Source of the DNA: Phytoseiulus persimilis
Lineage: Eukaryota; Arthropoda; Arachnida; Mesostigmata; Phytoseiidae
Length of the DNA stretch: 64,000 nt
Reading direction: 5' to 3'
Assembly: GCA_037576195.1 (NCBI GenBank)
Contig: CM075103.1
Coordinates: 30,712,723-30,776,722, forward strand
A program made the translations under genes and the position numbers. The notes under the pieces were generated by a model. The model worked only from the letters and a program-made list of their open reading frames with translations, ran no database searches and had not been told where the DNA came from. Positions 47,701 through 59,572 of the stretch are shown here, in pieces. Within the stretch, counting starts at the first letter, position 1. Every line of letters starts with the position of its first letter.

Positions 47701-50700
47701 CACAATGGGGCATCGGTTTCTTCCGGTGCCTTGCCGGGCGACGCCGTCCGGATCCTGAATCTAACATTCCGATTCGAAGCTCGAATTCTCGAACCTGGTG
47801 AATCACCGTCGTCGGATATTCCCTGTACTTCTCAGTGGGGTCCGAATCGCGGTTCGAAGAGTTCTCCAGGGTCCGCGATCGGACTGCGAGCGGACGGTCG
47901 GCTTTTTTTTGGGTTCTGTTTGGTAGCCGTCATAACAATGCTCGCCTCGTGTGACGGTCTAACCACGGTTGGTCCACTATGATCCAAACGCTTGAATTTC
48001 ACGTTGTTTGACTCTTTCGCTCGCTGGTTTGTTGCTTGAGTTGACTCGTGGTCGGCACGACCGCCTCGGGCGAAGTAAACGATCATTGCGTTCGTTGGTC
48101 CATCCGACCGAGCGACCGCTCGCCGTCGTCGGTGGCGGCGGCGGAGCGCGGTGGAATAATGTCTGTCTCCTGGCCGTAAGGCAGAGCGATTGTTGAATTG
48201 TGAAGTGGACGCAGGCGAGCAGGTAAGTTGTGCACAAGTGATCCTAGCTCGCTGTTTGAATGAGGACACTAGCGCTGAAGCCAACGATTCAATTCCACCC
48301 CATCCACTTCGTCCAAGCGCGCAGGCAGACCACCGTCGAACGCGGTTCGGTGCGTGACGTTCCTCGTCCTTCGTGGCTTCCAGTTCTACTCGAGCTATTC
48401 GTCTCGGAGAGCTCGATCTCGTCCGGAAGATGTCGGAGGCGAGTTCTCGAACGTGGGAATCAACGGTCGGATCGGCATCCGATGCTCACCGAGAAGCCTC
48501 CGACAGAACGTTGAGCTACAAATGAGTTTGTTCATTGAAGAGAACGAGCAGGCAGGCAAGTCAACGAGGGGGTGGTTGACTTTCGGACGACTTCATTGGC
48601 CGAAGTCAACGAGCAAGTAGCCTGTCGTTCGTGCTAGCACTTGAGTTCACTCGAGTTGCTTTCTGGCTTCGCGATGCCTGGTAAGCTGACGCGGCCATCG
48701 GACAGACTGACGAACAGATGGGTTTGACTGACTGATTTTTTAATTCCTCTCCGGTCGGCGGGCCTGGCTGAAAGATAATTCGGCGCCGCTCCCCTTCGGC
48801 GGTGGCATACCCTCGACTTCTCAACGGCTACGGCGCAAACCGCGCTGTTGATCTACGAACGGAGAGTGGATGGATAAGATATTTACGAGGGCCATAACTC
48901 TTTCGTTAATTAGCTCTCGCTAGTTTCCATCGTCATGATCGTCGTCGTCATCACCACCAGCACCTAATGCATTGCCGCCGAAAGATAAAACTACATTCTT
49001 TCCCCCGAACGAAACAATCACATACTGCGGCCATGCCGGCGTTGTTTGCTACGTTCACTGACTCGATCGTTCGTTGGCTCGTTCGGCCTGCTCGCTTGCC
49101 TGGTGGACCTTTTCGAATTACCCGTCAGAAATCCCAATGTGTTAATTACAGAAGGCGGCCCAACCCTCATAAAGTCGAGCGGGAAAGCCAGCAACGCCTC
49201 GACGGGTCACCCTTTAGCACCTCAAATAACTTTCTTCTGGAAGCGTCTGCTCCGATCGCTGATGAATCGCCAGTTTATCGATCGTTGACGATGGCGACGG
49301 CCAAAGCCGCTTCCGCCGTTCTCTTCTTCCCGCGTGCTTCTGTTTCGGCTCCGTTCCCGCTCCGAACACTAGTGCACAGCGATGACTTCACGATGCTCCA
49401 ATTTTTGAGAGAAGAATCTCCTTACCAGCGCATACACTCCGAACCGGATTCCCTGCGGAAATCTTCCGCGGCGACTGTCGCTCTGGCCCGCTGTCAGCGC
49501 ACTGATTAAGAAGTGAATACCGAGTTGGAAACATGGATCGTGTGATACGGAAGAGAGGCCTTGTAATCCGGTAACGGCTGCTGGCGAGCCAGTCGCGAAC
49601 GATTGAATGCTCCTTTTGCCAAGAACACAAGAGACCATAACACGATGAACATAACGCGATGGTGTTGAAGCCGGCGACCACCACCGACGCCGCTGGGAGC
49701 AGAGCAGCCAATTCACTAACGACATGTCTTCTCGGCTCATTCACATGTAAATACAGCGACAGCGGTGACCATTCGAAATTCCGCTGTCATTGTGACGTTT
49801 TGAAAAGCTATTCCATGTCCGCTGTGCATCGTCAAGTGGGATCAGATCGTGTCTACGGAAAATTCGAGCCAGCCACAAGGAGCTGAGCTGTGCGGGACCG
49901 CTCAGGGTCCTTCGACCGGGTTCCGAATAGCTTTCCTCGCAGTTTCGAGCCGATGTCCCGCAATGCAGGGATTCGAACGGAGCGTTAGAATGCGCGTCCG
50001 GAAGGATTGTTTCGGGAGCGAACACTTGTGCGCTCTGACCAGATATTGAAACGCTGGAGTCGCTCATTCCTGGTGATAGCCCGCCATCGGATAACGTCGA
50101 TGATGGCCCGTATCGTTGACATCGCCGAACAAATTTGATCATCTGCCTGACAGGACGGACTGACTGGCAGCCGCGCACATGAATCCAGGCGGAATAGCAG
50201 CACATTGGTGGACCAGCTTGCCGCACATGTGATTTGGAACTGATCTCAGTCACCAGACCGCCCGCCAGCGTTCAAAGGGTGAGCTGTGTCCAGTGATTTC
50301 AGAGTCGAGAGTCCGCCTCCCTGCGGCCCAAATCATTGTGCCCAAGGAGAAACCCGCAAGGAAGGAGAGCTCAGAATCAGCCGGACAACACAGCGTAACG
50401 TTCTGCGGATTATGCATGTACATCGTAGTGCTGATATACATGAATACCATCCTCAGGGGGAGCCTCGCATGAAGATCCCAGGGCTCGATGAGGTTTACTT
50501 TCTTAGAGGAAAAAGATACGATCGATAGAAGAGTTGGCAAAACGTCGTTGAACACCAGCTCGAGGGAACTGTTGTGTCCGATTCTCATCGCTTTGTTATA
50601 CCGAGAGGTTCGGGTTTCGGCAGTCGGATCGCTGGCTCATGCTGCCGGCCCGGCGAGAGCGAAGAGAAGAAGAAAGAAAACGGAAACACGTGAAGGTAGA

Positions 50701-52525
50701 TACCCATAGCGCGCAGGCACTGTACCTCCGGCGGACAGCGCAGAAGCGTTTTCGGCGGCTGGAATCCATTCGGACCAGACGCCTCCATTCATTCGTCACT
50801 CTGTTCGCACCCAAACTTTCTCTCGATTGTCGGAGAGTTTTCAGCTGCGTGCATTCGTGGTGGATGGGAAAGATTTTCAACTGAGGGCGGAACGCACGGG
50901 AGACGTTTGAAACGTTTCACGAGGTTCCCGATCGGAATCAGATTTATCTTTCTTGAACACTCCGAGTGAGGCGAGGCTGAAACAAGCATACATGTTGAGT
51001 CGGTCTAGTTTCGCGAGGTCTTGCTCCCTGGTTTGCCGTTCGTGTTTTTCGAAGGTGTGTCTTCTTCGACGGAGGTGTCGGAACCCTGACGAAGCACAAA
51101 CTAAGTACAAACAACACGACGTCAGCGACTCGGATTTGGATCCTCGACTATGAACCCATTCGGATGCCGTCGGCGTCGCTAAGTCACGTTCGCTGGGAAT
51201 CGACTCACGCGCTCAACCGGAGCCTCACGAAGCAACGTTCCGTTCCCACATCCATTCCGTGAAATCGCCCATCTCGTTTTGCAAATTGTTTCGTCTCTTC
51301 TGGGACCAACCTTTGAGCCAGCTCCCCCGCCGACCCACTGATCGGTCTAAGATGTTGAGCCTTGTTGGAGCGTTTTGGAAGAACGGAGAATGGCGAATAA
51401 AGTGGCCCGAAACTCTCTGAGAGTAGAACCGACAGGAGAGTTCGAGTTCTGAGGTCTCAACCCGCCTGGTGCACCACTCCTCACGATTTATTTTCCACAA
51501 GGATGCGGTCGGTTCCCGTCATTCCCAATCTCCTGAATACAACGAAAGCATGGTACTGAAGAATAGCCTCCTCCAAGCGTCATCGTCGTCGATCGATCCT
51601 GTCAACGGTTTTCCCCACCGGATATTTCGAGTTTCGATTCAGGGGCTTTCTGATATGGATCAACGGTCAGGAACGCGTGATGCTCGAAGTGGATGAATCG
51701 GAGCAATCGACTCAAACTGATTACTAGAGCCTGGAATTTCATTTATCACCATCTATCAATCCATGTATGTATTGGTGGGTAGATTGATACGTCGATGAGC
51801 AATGCCTTGTTGCCGTGCGGATCGAAGAATTCAGCCATCAAACGCTCTCTGGTCCATCTCTTCGTATGGATAGATTGCAAGTGGCAAATTACTGCTGCCC
51901 AGACTCCCAGCTCCACCGATCGAGAATCGAGTTCTTGACTGTAGAAAATTTCCTCACCTTCTGCATAGTCAGTTGGGTCAGGACATCCGCGCTGATATGC
52001 TCCATCGTTCCCGCTGTTTGACATTGATTGTGACAGAAGAATTGAAAAGCTCACAGGTGTTGCCCCTCACGAGGCGGCTGAGACTCTTACTCGCTGCAGT
52101 ACACCAGGAGCGGGAAATGGGCTGTACTGACCGCGGTGAATACACCAACGTCCGGCCTGTCGGTGTCACCAACACCTCCGAATGCGGTGAAGCTTATCCC
52201 ATTGTAAAGCGTGCGTTGACGATGAAGTTAGCCACCGGGAGTAAGCGGAGAAGCCTCCATTGAATGGGAGGACCCACACACAGGTGTCGCACAATAGATT
52301 TCATCGCTACAACTACTACAACAACTATATGAAAGCATGGGCGCTCGGTTTTGCATTGCTTGCGGTCATCGGCGTCGTGGTCATCACAAACAATATCTGC
52401 CCGGGACGAGGCTCCGCTTCATCCCCGGGAGCTAAGATTTCTGAGGAAGATTCTCCGCTGAAAGATTCAAACATTTCTCCGGAATACGGGAGGGAGAGCG
52501 CCTTCTTCGATAAACAGACAATACT
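38740..52525. other. Intergenic region between the tails of the two eyg/toe genes
   Basis: Nearly 14 kb lie between the two convergent genes with no protein I can recognise. Contents include GAGC/CGAG repeats near 40290, a GGTC run at 42195-42232, A runs at about 44280, an alternating purine-pyrimidine tract at 45591-45637, GTC/ATC repeats near 47015 and 48930, and several TA-poor stretches with long overlapping open frames on both strands. Being flanked by both paralogues, it is a candidate for shared control elements. Confidence 0.45.
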
Positions 52526-52531
52526 TTTATT
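52526..52531 (-). terminator. Polyadenylation signal AATAAA for the minus-strand eyg/toe gene
   Basis: TTTATT on the plus strand gives AATAAA on the minus strand 141 bases past the stop codon of the minus-strand gene, a normal spacing for a short 3' UTR. Confidence 0.6.
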
Positions 52532-52671
52532 CGTCAGTAGCGGTATTTACAGGAGTAATTTTCAGATGGCTAGTTTGATTTCGATGAAGTTTGGTTCCGG
52601 TGACCGTCGTCGCTCCTATTTCACTTTTTAGGAGTTGCTGAGCTCGCCGGGACTCTCGAACGCGTTGGGAG

Positions 52672-53465
52672 TTAATCCGTGCTGCGGTTTGGTTCCTCCG
52701 GAGACGGGCCTCCCGTTGGCAAGAGCAGGCGCGACTGTTGTTTCGCGAGTGAAGAGCCGTGGCTCAGGAACGAGGCTCGGTTCAGGTGCATGAGGACGTT
52801 GCTGATCGCAAACGGGTGATCGAGTCCCTGCGAAGCAACATTGGCTGAGGGAGACGACGGAGAGCTTGGCGATGCGCGGCCCGAAGGCGGACCCAGCTCG
52901 CCTTTCGAGCTGCCGGAGGGGTTCATGCGTTGGTGGCGTCTCCACTTCGCTCTCCGGTTCGAGAACCAGACCTGCACCCTGGCCTCCGAGAGCCCGGTTC
53001 TCGAAGCGAGTCGCTCCCGGGTGTCCACGCAAGGGTAGTGGGTCTTGTCGAACTCCTCCTCGAGGACTTCGAGTTGCTCCGAGCTGAACGTGGTGCGATT
53101 CCTCCTGAACTTCGGACGGTCGGCGTCATCTGATTCCGCGTTGGATTCATCCCCACTGGCCCGGCTGAGCTGAGTTTCTGCTTCCATCCGCGCGAAGCTC
53201 TCACGTCGCCGCCTATTCTCAGGAGTTTCGGTGGACTCGACACAAGCCAGAAACGCGGGCGACCAAATATGAGAGACCGGCGGAGCGGCGCGGGAGCCCT
53301 GAGTCATCATGGAGTTGGACAGAGCTCCGAGGGATACGGCTCCGAGGCTCCCGTTGCCGTAGCCCGTAGCTTTCGCGAATTCCGCGGCAGCGCGTTCCGC
53401 GGCCCGATTCCGCAGTATTCGATTGATTGAGCTCACCGACGGCGCGGTGCCGTTCGTGCAAACAC
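52672..53465 (-). CDS. eyg/toe: Minus-strand eyg/toe coding exon 4 (RED end, homeodomain, eh1-like motif)
   Basis: Begins after CCTTACAG with [13 protein letters not shown] and ends at TAA (52674-52672). The homeodomain is uninterrupted. The C-terminus after the eh1-like motif differs from the other copy and ends [11 protein letters not shown]. Confidence 0.93.
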
Positions 53466-56400
53466 CTGTAAGGAGTGGAAGAGGTGGGTTTCGATGTGTC
53501 GCAGCATGCGGCTTCCCGTTTCCATCATTGACAAAGAAAGTAAGCCACAGTGCCAACGAGTCAGACGGACGATAGTGTAACCATCACCACGGCCGTCATC
53601 GTCGGCCTCTCTGAAGATGGACCGTAGACACGCACCGATGCGCGTCGACGTCGTCGCTGAAGACGACTGCGATATCAATAAGAACGGCGGGGAGGAGACC
53701 TCATCAACAGAACACCGAGTCACTCATCGCATCAAAGTGGCCAACGCAGGAAGCGATTTTTACTGCCCATGATCCCCCATTTTTTCTAACTATCGGAGCG
53801 ATGCAGCACCTGTCACCGAATGCGAGCAAGCCCTCCCCACCGTCCCGTGTGTCGCGTTCAAAGAGTCGGGAATCGGGCCATGATTGCCCCAGTCGGCTGA
53901 TCTCCGCAGGATCGATCCCAGGTGGGAATCTTCGGAGCCCGACCGGAGGACGGGAACGAAACCTGTCCCGTTCCCTGACTCTCCTCACGAATTTCAGCAC
54001 TGACCATCAACAGATGAACCTTCCGAGAAAACGCCCGCCTGCTCTCGCAGCCGACCGCCCGTTCGTCTGGTCGCCGAGTTGTCTTCGCCGCAGAGCCGTC
54101 TGCTGCTTATACGCCATAAAAGGTGGAGAAGAGGGAAACCTTTTCAGAAAGACGTCTCAATGAAAATCGCCGTTTTGTTGTTGGCTTTCATCCGGTCAAC
54201 GTGTTGCTCTGGCTTGCCTACTCCGTCGGATTGCCCGCCGCCGACCGACCGACCGGCCGACCGGCCGGCCGGCCGCTCGTTCGCTCGATAGATGCTCGGT
54301 TATTACCCAGCCGATGAGTTGTCTGTTTTAGTTAAAAAGACGCCGAAAAGCAAAGAAAAGAAGCCGAGAGATTCATTGAGCGTCTTTCACCTTTTTTGAG
54401 CGAGGCTCTTTGTTGTTCGGGGGATAGATAGACCACGGATCAGATAATTGGACGCCACGCTTCCCTCTCGGAGAGGCAGGGAGTTAGCTTTCTGCCGGAG
54501 AATTAGGCGAAGGCGCGCCCTGTCGTAGTCCAACAGCTTCGTGGAACATCCACGGCGAAAACTAAACAATGAAGTCGAGGAGCAGTTCCGAAGCGATCCT
54601 GAAGACAGCTGCAGAAAGCGTACGTTTCTTGCCGACAACTTTCAGCGCTTCTAGCCGCGGATGACGCCCAGAATTTCGGGCTCACCACGTCCTCAGGAAT
54701 TTTGCGCAACGACAACTCCCCCCCCCCCCCCCGGAATGTTCAGCTGGCCGGAAGGACCCCGTTCTTACCGTCCGATATGAGGCGCTCACGAATCTCCCAG
54801 GCGAAAATCGTCGGGTTCTCTCGCTTGTAGGATTCAATTTTGGAGACGACTTGAGGTGTCGCCACTTTCGGCTTCGAACCCCCGATGACGCTCCGACTGC
54901 TCGAGGATATCGCTGACGGCGAGGACGACATCCGTTCGTCATCCCTGCCCCCTGGAACTAGTATCATCGTATGTTAGTGATGGCGCCTGGTGAACCGCTG
55001 GAAACGTCGCTCGCGGCGTCGAACTCACTGTGGCGGTCGCCTGTCCTCTGTCTGAGCGAAGCGTCCTGTTGGTTCGATTGCGGGGGGATCTTTGCTGAGT
55101 CCGCATGCTGCTTGAGCTGTGCCAAGTTCAAGCCCATGTGCGAGAGCAGCGCCGGTGACATCAGGCCGTGCCATAACGAATTGGTGAGACCTGGAAAAAT
55201 TTATCACATAAAACTGTTATCATGATTCGCACACTCCTGTGGATTTTTTCGAGTGAAGTCCGGCAACCGAGTTGACCCATTTGTCTGGGAGCTCTACGAA
55301 GTAAGCCACAGCGGTCTCCAGCTTCCGTGAAGTCCGAGCGCGAGAGGAGAGCATTAATGAGCTTCGCGTGTGAATATCGATTGTCGCAATCAATCGTCCC
55401 CACGTCGGCCCAAGGACACCCGCTGCTCGGGTGAGGTTGGGCAGCGAGCAAATACGCAAACGAACAAGTGAGGGAAGCTGTAATTGCTACCTGTGACCAT
55501 CATCGAGTCGAGTCTATTTGACGTGCGGTAAGCGAAGCCAAGCTGGAATACCGATAGGAAGGGGGGGGGGGGGGTAAGGGGAGCCGGGCAGGGAGGCAGG
55601 CAAGCAAGCCGACTCCTATTCAGAATCAGTATCGGCAGGAGACCGGTCGAACCGCCCATTAGAGCCATCGATTTATGAGCGGCAGCTGAGAGCCACGAAG
55701 TAAAGACAAAGAGCGACTTTCGCAGATACGGGTACCGATGTCGAGTTATCGAATGCGCCCTCATGCCGGATGCACGCGTACTCTGCCATTGGCATCCAAT
55801 GGCTCACCACGCGAACGAAACGCATGTATAGTCCGATGCTAACAGAGCCTGTCATTGAACTCGTGCACTTAGAGACACCCGCGTGTGTACTTTCCTCGTC
55901 ACCCTGCCCAGCCCGGCGCACAATCGCCCTGTCGATCACCTTTCACATCTCGAGTCGGCGGAAATCGATTCCCCTTCCGTAGAACGCCGTCCAAACGACG
56001 ATCCGCGAATCGGGGAACCTGTACCGTCGGAAACAGCAATCGGCTCCTGAGCGATTCACACTGCTCGATCGTGGTTTCGAGGCGTGCGCTTCTGTATCAT
56101 CGCCAGCACATGTTACTCAAGCTCTTCTAATCTTGTGATGACGTCAATCAGACGGTGATGGAGAGCTTGGCCGATCGCGTGTTCGGAGGAATCACCCTTA
56201 GGACAAAACGATAGGAGCAATATTTGCGGATCGCGCTGACGGACTTTCGGTCAGTGATATCTTCGTAGGAACACGGGGTGGGTCCCGAGTCGCCGCGCTT
56301 TCGAGGAAAGAGGACGAAAACACAGGGAACTCGGCGCGACGTCAATCGGCGCGTAACCATCGAGGAAATTCGAAGGGAGGGGATTGCTCGGCGGGAAATT

Positions 56401-59400
56401 AGCGCCGCGCTCGTCTGTCGACAGTGTTTCCCTCTTTCAGTCGGTTATCGCTCAATGAAGACTTCTCGTTGATCGGGGCATTACACGATAAACGCAGCGT
56501 CGCCGTTCCGGCCGAACCTTCTTTCACTTCGATTCCTCCACTGAGAGCGTTCGTGTCGACATGACCGATCGTAACTCAGGCCTGACGATGGATATCAAAA
56601 GATGGAAGAGGAAAAGTCGTTGCCATGATCGATTAGGTGAAAAATTCGATACAGGTGGCACGTCATTCATTCCGTATTATCGGTCGAGCTGTCGATTGAG
56701 CCGTGCGTCGACTCCGAGCGAGAGAAGCACGCTCAGAGGGATCCCCGCTTCGAGATCCGAGCTCAGCTCCGAATCGATTCGCACAAACCCTTGGCAAGTG
56801 GCCGCAAGCAGCCGACAGAGAGGAGTTCTAGCCGGAGCGGCTGCGTGTGGCTGCTACATCCTTGATCATGCGACAAAAGAGCGTTTGTGAAAAATGATCC
56901 GCGGAGTCGGGAAGCTGGACGCCTCATTGAGGTGCAAATCGAATTTCGCGTGGCCAGGTGAGACCGACCGGTGTGGAGTGGTGTGATCAGCTGAGCGGAT
57001 CACGCAGTCCCTCGCGCCGATGAGAACGTGGTGTAGGATATCCGTGATTACCGGAATACGGCCACGAACGTACGGAGCCTTCTCTTGTCCGAGAGCCCGG
57101 CTCCGCGAGCGGTGAGCAAATTGGTTGATCTCTCGCTTATTTTAACCCCATCCCGGATCAAGCTCCCACCGGTTCCGAATGAATGTTTCCTCTCTCTCTC
57201 TCTCGCACGGCGGATGACGGACTGGCTTCCTAATCGATTAAGTCCGCTGGCATGCCGTGGCTGGCGACTAGAAAATGCTCCACTGACGACGGAAACGTGT
57301 GCCTCGTTATCTGAGTTGGTTGACGCGGGAAAGAAATCGCCTCGAACCGCAAGAACAAAACGTGAAGAATTCAGGATTGCTTATCAGATGGAAATTGGTT
57401 TCCTCCGGGCCGAGAGAAGCGACGAAGCCACATTCAATCCGAGCATAATTGGTTCGGAGCCCTGAGCACGAGATTATCGTGCGCTGAAGCCTTTGTGTGT
57501 GAACTCGTCTCCGCGGCACCGCGCCTGACGTCGTCGCTTATTCAAATCTGGATCATCCGAAACCTGGGAGAAGTTGGCGATTCGAGATGTAGTTGGCAAC
57601 CGTGGGCCGCCCGAGCTGTAAAACGTGCGATGGAGCCCAGGTCCGCGAGCTTATCGAGAGGAGTGAAGCCATTCGCAACCACTTAGGGCAACGGAGGCAA
57701 ATCCGCCGCCGTCGAATGCTGCGAGCTGAAACTGTGCGGCGTTTATGTTCTGACCGAAATGTCTCGCGCGTCCTCACCGACGGCTTCGGATGCTTCTGGT
57801 CGCTGTTGTCGTCGACCTTCTATTAATCGGTGACTTTGGTCTCCGGCGGCCCATAAACTCCTCTCGAATGTGTCTCGCTCGGCAATTTCGAAAAGGAAAC
57901 TTAGACAACAACGACGGCGAAGCAAGAAATTAGCACTCTGAGTCTATCGGATGACGTCTGGCCCCGTAGCCGCGTCTCACTTAAACTTACAAACACAGAC
58001 TTACGGACTCACAGACGCTCGGCCTGATAGGCGACTGAGCGAGCGGACAGCCAGGTTGATATCTACGGTACCGAGCCCTGTTCGTATCCAACAGCGGAGC
58101 AAACTCCTCACGGAGTCGTTAAGCAGATCGTTAAAGCAGTTCGCCGCTAACTCTTCGCCGCGGCTCAAGCTGAGCTGATGTCTTAGTGTTTTGCCTTTTC
58201 GTCTGCGGCTGCTGCTACTCTCCTCCGTCTCACTAATCGGCCGCAAACTGCAGCTCGCGATCGACCGCGCATTGCCCCGCGCAACCTCACTCGTCGCCGT
58301 CGTCGCCGCCGCCGCCGGACTCCTCAGACTCGGAACAACCGATAGCGACCGACCGGTAACTGAGATAAAGACTAAGTGTCCATCCGATCCGACCGAGCAT
58401 CCAACCAGTCAAAGCGGGGCACTATCATCTCGAAATCACTGAGTTGTCGAAGTTTCATTGAAAACATTCGCACTGAAAACAAGTGACTGTCGAAGAATGG
58501 GTCGGGTCCTCAGCAAAGCGCTGTAGTTGACATCCGTCACTCCGGGGCCTCACTCGCTCACCCACTTACTCGGTCGCACATTCACTCCATTCGTCAGCTA
58601 GTTTGTCTGTCTCTCTTTCGACTTGGCTCAACGAGTCAATCGAGCGAGCGAGCGAGCGAGCCTCACCTTGTTCCGCATCTCGCTCTCCCGATTGATTCTC
58701 CCAAAAACTGGTCACGTTCCGTTCCTCCGTCTTCGGCTCCAACCACGCTGTTCGCAGTTGATGCAACAACTTCGATTTAGTCGGAGGCGTTTATCTGTTG
58801 ACCTTTTCTAATCGTATCTGTCCGGGGCTGCTTTCGCATGCTCGCGAGCTCGCTGACAATCACGGCAGCCGCTGCGCTAGCGACAACGAAAATAGGAGAT
58901 AATATTGATCTTCTGCATCCAGGTGTAGCCGAGCTCAACGGCCGCTCTGGCAAAAGCTCAGCAAACCTCCCTGGAAACCCGGTTAGATAATGATTTTCCA
59001 AACAACGTGGGAGCGCTGACCACGAATTCCGGATCAGACGGACATTAGGCTCGATTGTACGGCACGAATGTTCGCCCCCCCACTCTCCCCCACACGGTGG
59101 TGTGTCACACTTGCTATCGATACACCACGAATTCTCCGTGAAAACCGTAGAGTCGAGTACTAAAGTAATCTAGAAGTAGAATCTAGAAGTAGAATATCAT
59201 GGCGACGACCTGAATCCGGAGAGTTTCCAACCTCAATATTCTACTCGATCCCTCCCGCTATTGGCCCCAGGTCCCAAGCGTCAAGGAAAAACTACTCGCC
59301 GAAATTGAAGGGTGCTCCTTGAGGGCCGCTGTGCGAATTCAGGGCGTTGAGGAACCTGTGGAGTGCGTCCTGAGAGTCTTTTGTTGCGGCATCGATCCTT

Positions 59401-59564
59401 GCACTTGTTGCGCCTAACGTGGGCCCAACGCCATCGCTCGACGTGGGACTCGCTGAACGGGATCGCGGATCTGGAGCGCTGTCTTCTCCCCCGACAGAGA
59501 TCTCATCGTTACTGAGAGACTCCGACTGGGGCGAGGGGCTCTTACGAACGACGCTCAGATCCAT
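52672..59564 (-). CDS. eyg/toe: Eyegone/twin-of-eyegone Pax transcription factor, minus-strand copy, 4 coding exons
   Basis: A 467-residue paralogue of the gene at 33411. Coding segments are 59564-59300, 55190-55029, 54951-54769 and 53465-52672 (1404 nt), all introns phase 1. The RED half of a paired domain is at residues 163 to about 235 ([31 protein letters not shown]), HIWSPAFL at 269-276, and the homeodomain at 323-382 with Ser at position 50 ([11 protein letters not shown]). It differs from the other copy at 3 of 60 homeodomain residues. An eh1-like FAISNVL is at 422-428. It lacks the poly-Gln run and has instead an Arg-rich stretch (ENRRRRESF) before the acidic segment. Introns are 4,109, 77 and 1,303 bp. 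Intron 1 appears to use a GC donor. The ATG follows an acceptor (CCTCTTCCAG) by eight bases, so a 5' UTR exon lies above 59572. The role is inferred from the family: nuclear repressor-type regulator. Confidence 0.9.
53466..54768 (-). other. Intron 3 of the minus-strand eyg/toe gene (1,303 bp)
   Basis: Bounded by the GTAAGA donor and CTTACAG acceptor. On the transcribed strand a G15 run (plus-strand C15 at 54718-54732) begins about 35 bases after the donor. GGCC/GACC tetranucleotide DNA lies at 54239-54288. Confidence 0.75.
54769..54951 (-). CDS. eyg/toe: Minus-strand eyg/toe coding exon 3 (first half of the RED subdomain)
   Basis: Starts after CTAGTTCCAG with [12 protein letters not shown] and carries [15 protein letters not shown] to ISDG. 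It ends at GACG|GTAAGA in the same Gly codon as the plus-strand copy. Confidence 0.93.
55029..55190 (-). CDS. eyg/toe: Minus-strand eyg/toe coding exon 2 (conserved LAQL segment)
   Basis: Starts after TTTTTCCAG with [19 protein letters not shown], then [14 protein letters not shown], and ends CACA|GTGAGT. Alignment with the other copy (SPALW, LAQL) confirms the frame. It has no Gln run at its end. Confidence 0.88.
55191..59299 (-). other. Intron 1 of the minus-strand eyg/toe gene (4,109 bp), GC-AG type
   Basis: The acceptor TTTTTCCAG is canonical. The donor is read as TTCG|GCGAGT, because only this cut gives the phase 1 needed by exon 2 and matches the paralogue. The intron contains a G14 run at 55561-55574 and CT repeats near 57190. 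No gene is recognised inside it on either strand. Confidence 0.7.
59300..59564 (-). CDS. eyg/toe: Minus-strand eyg/toe coding exon 1 (Ser-rich acidic N-terminus)
   Basis: Starts [16 protein letters not shown], sharing MDLSV with the other copy, and runs 88 codons to APFNF plus one base. It has no psi-K-x-E motif, unlike the plus-strand copy. Reading on past the GC donor reaches TAG within three codons, so the exon must end here or nearby. Confidence 0.8.
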
Positions 59565-59572
59565 CGAGGTAG

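Noticed and set aside
59292..59299. Reading exon 1 of the minus-strand Pax gene on to the TAG as a truncated protein
   Set aside because: The downstream exons are intact and in phase with the GC donor. Truncation would leave a conserved RED and homeodomain unused.
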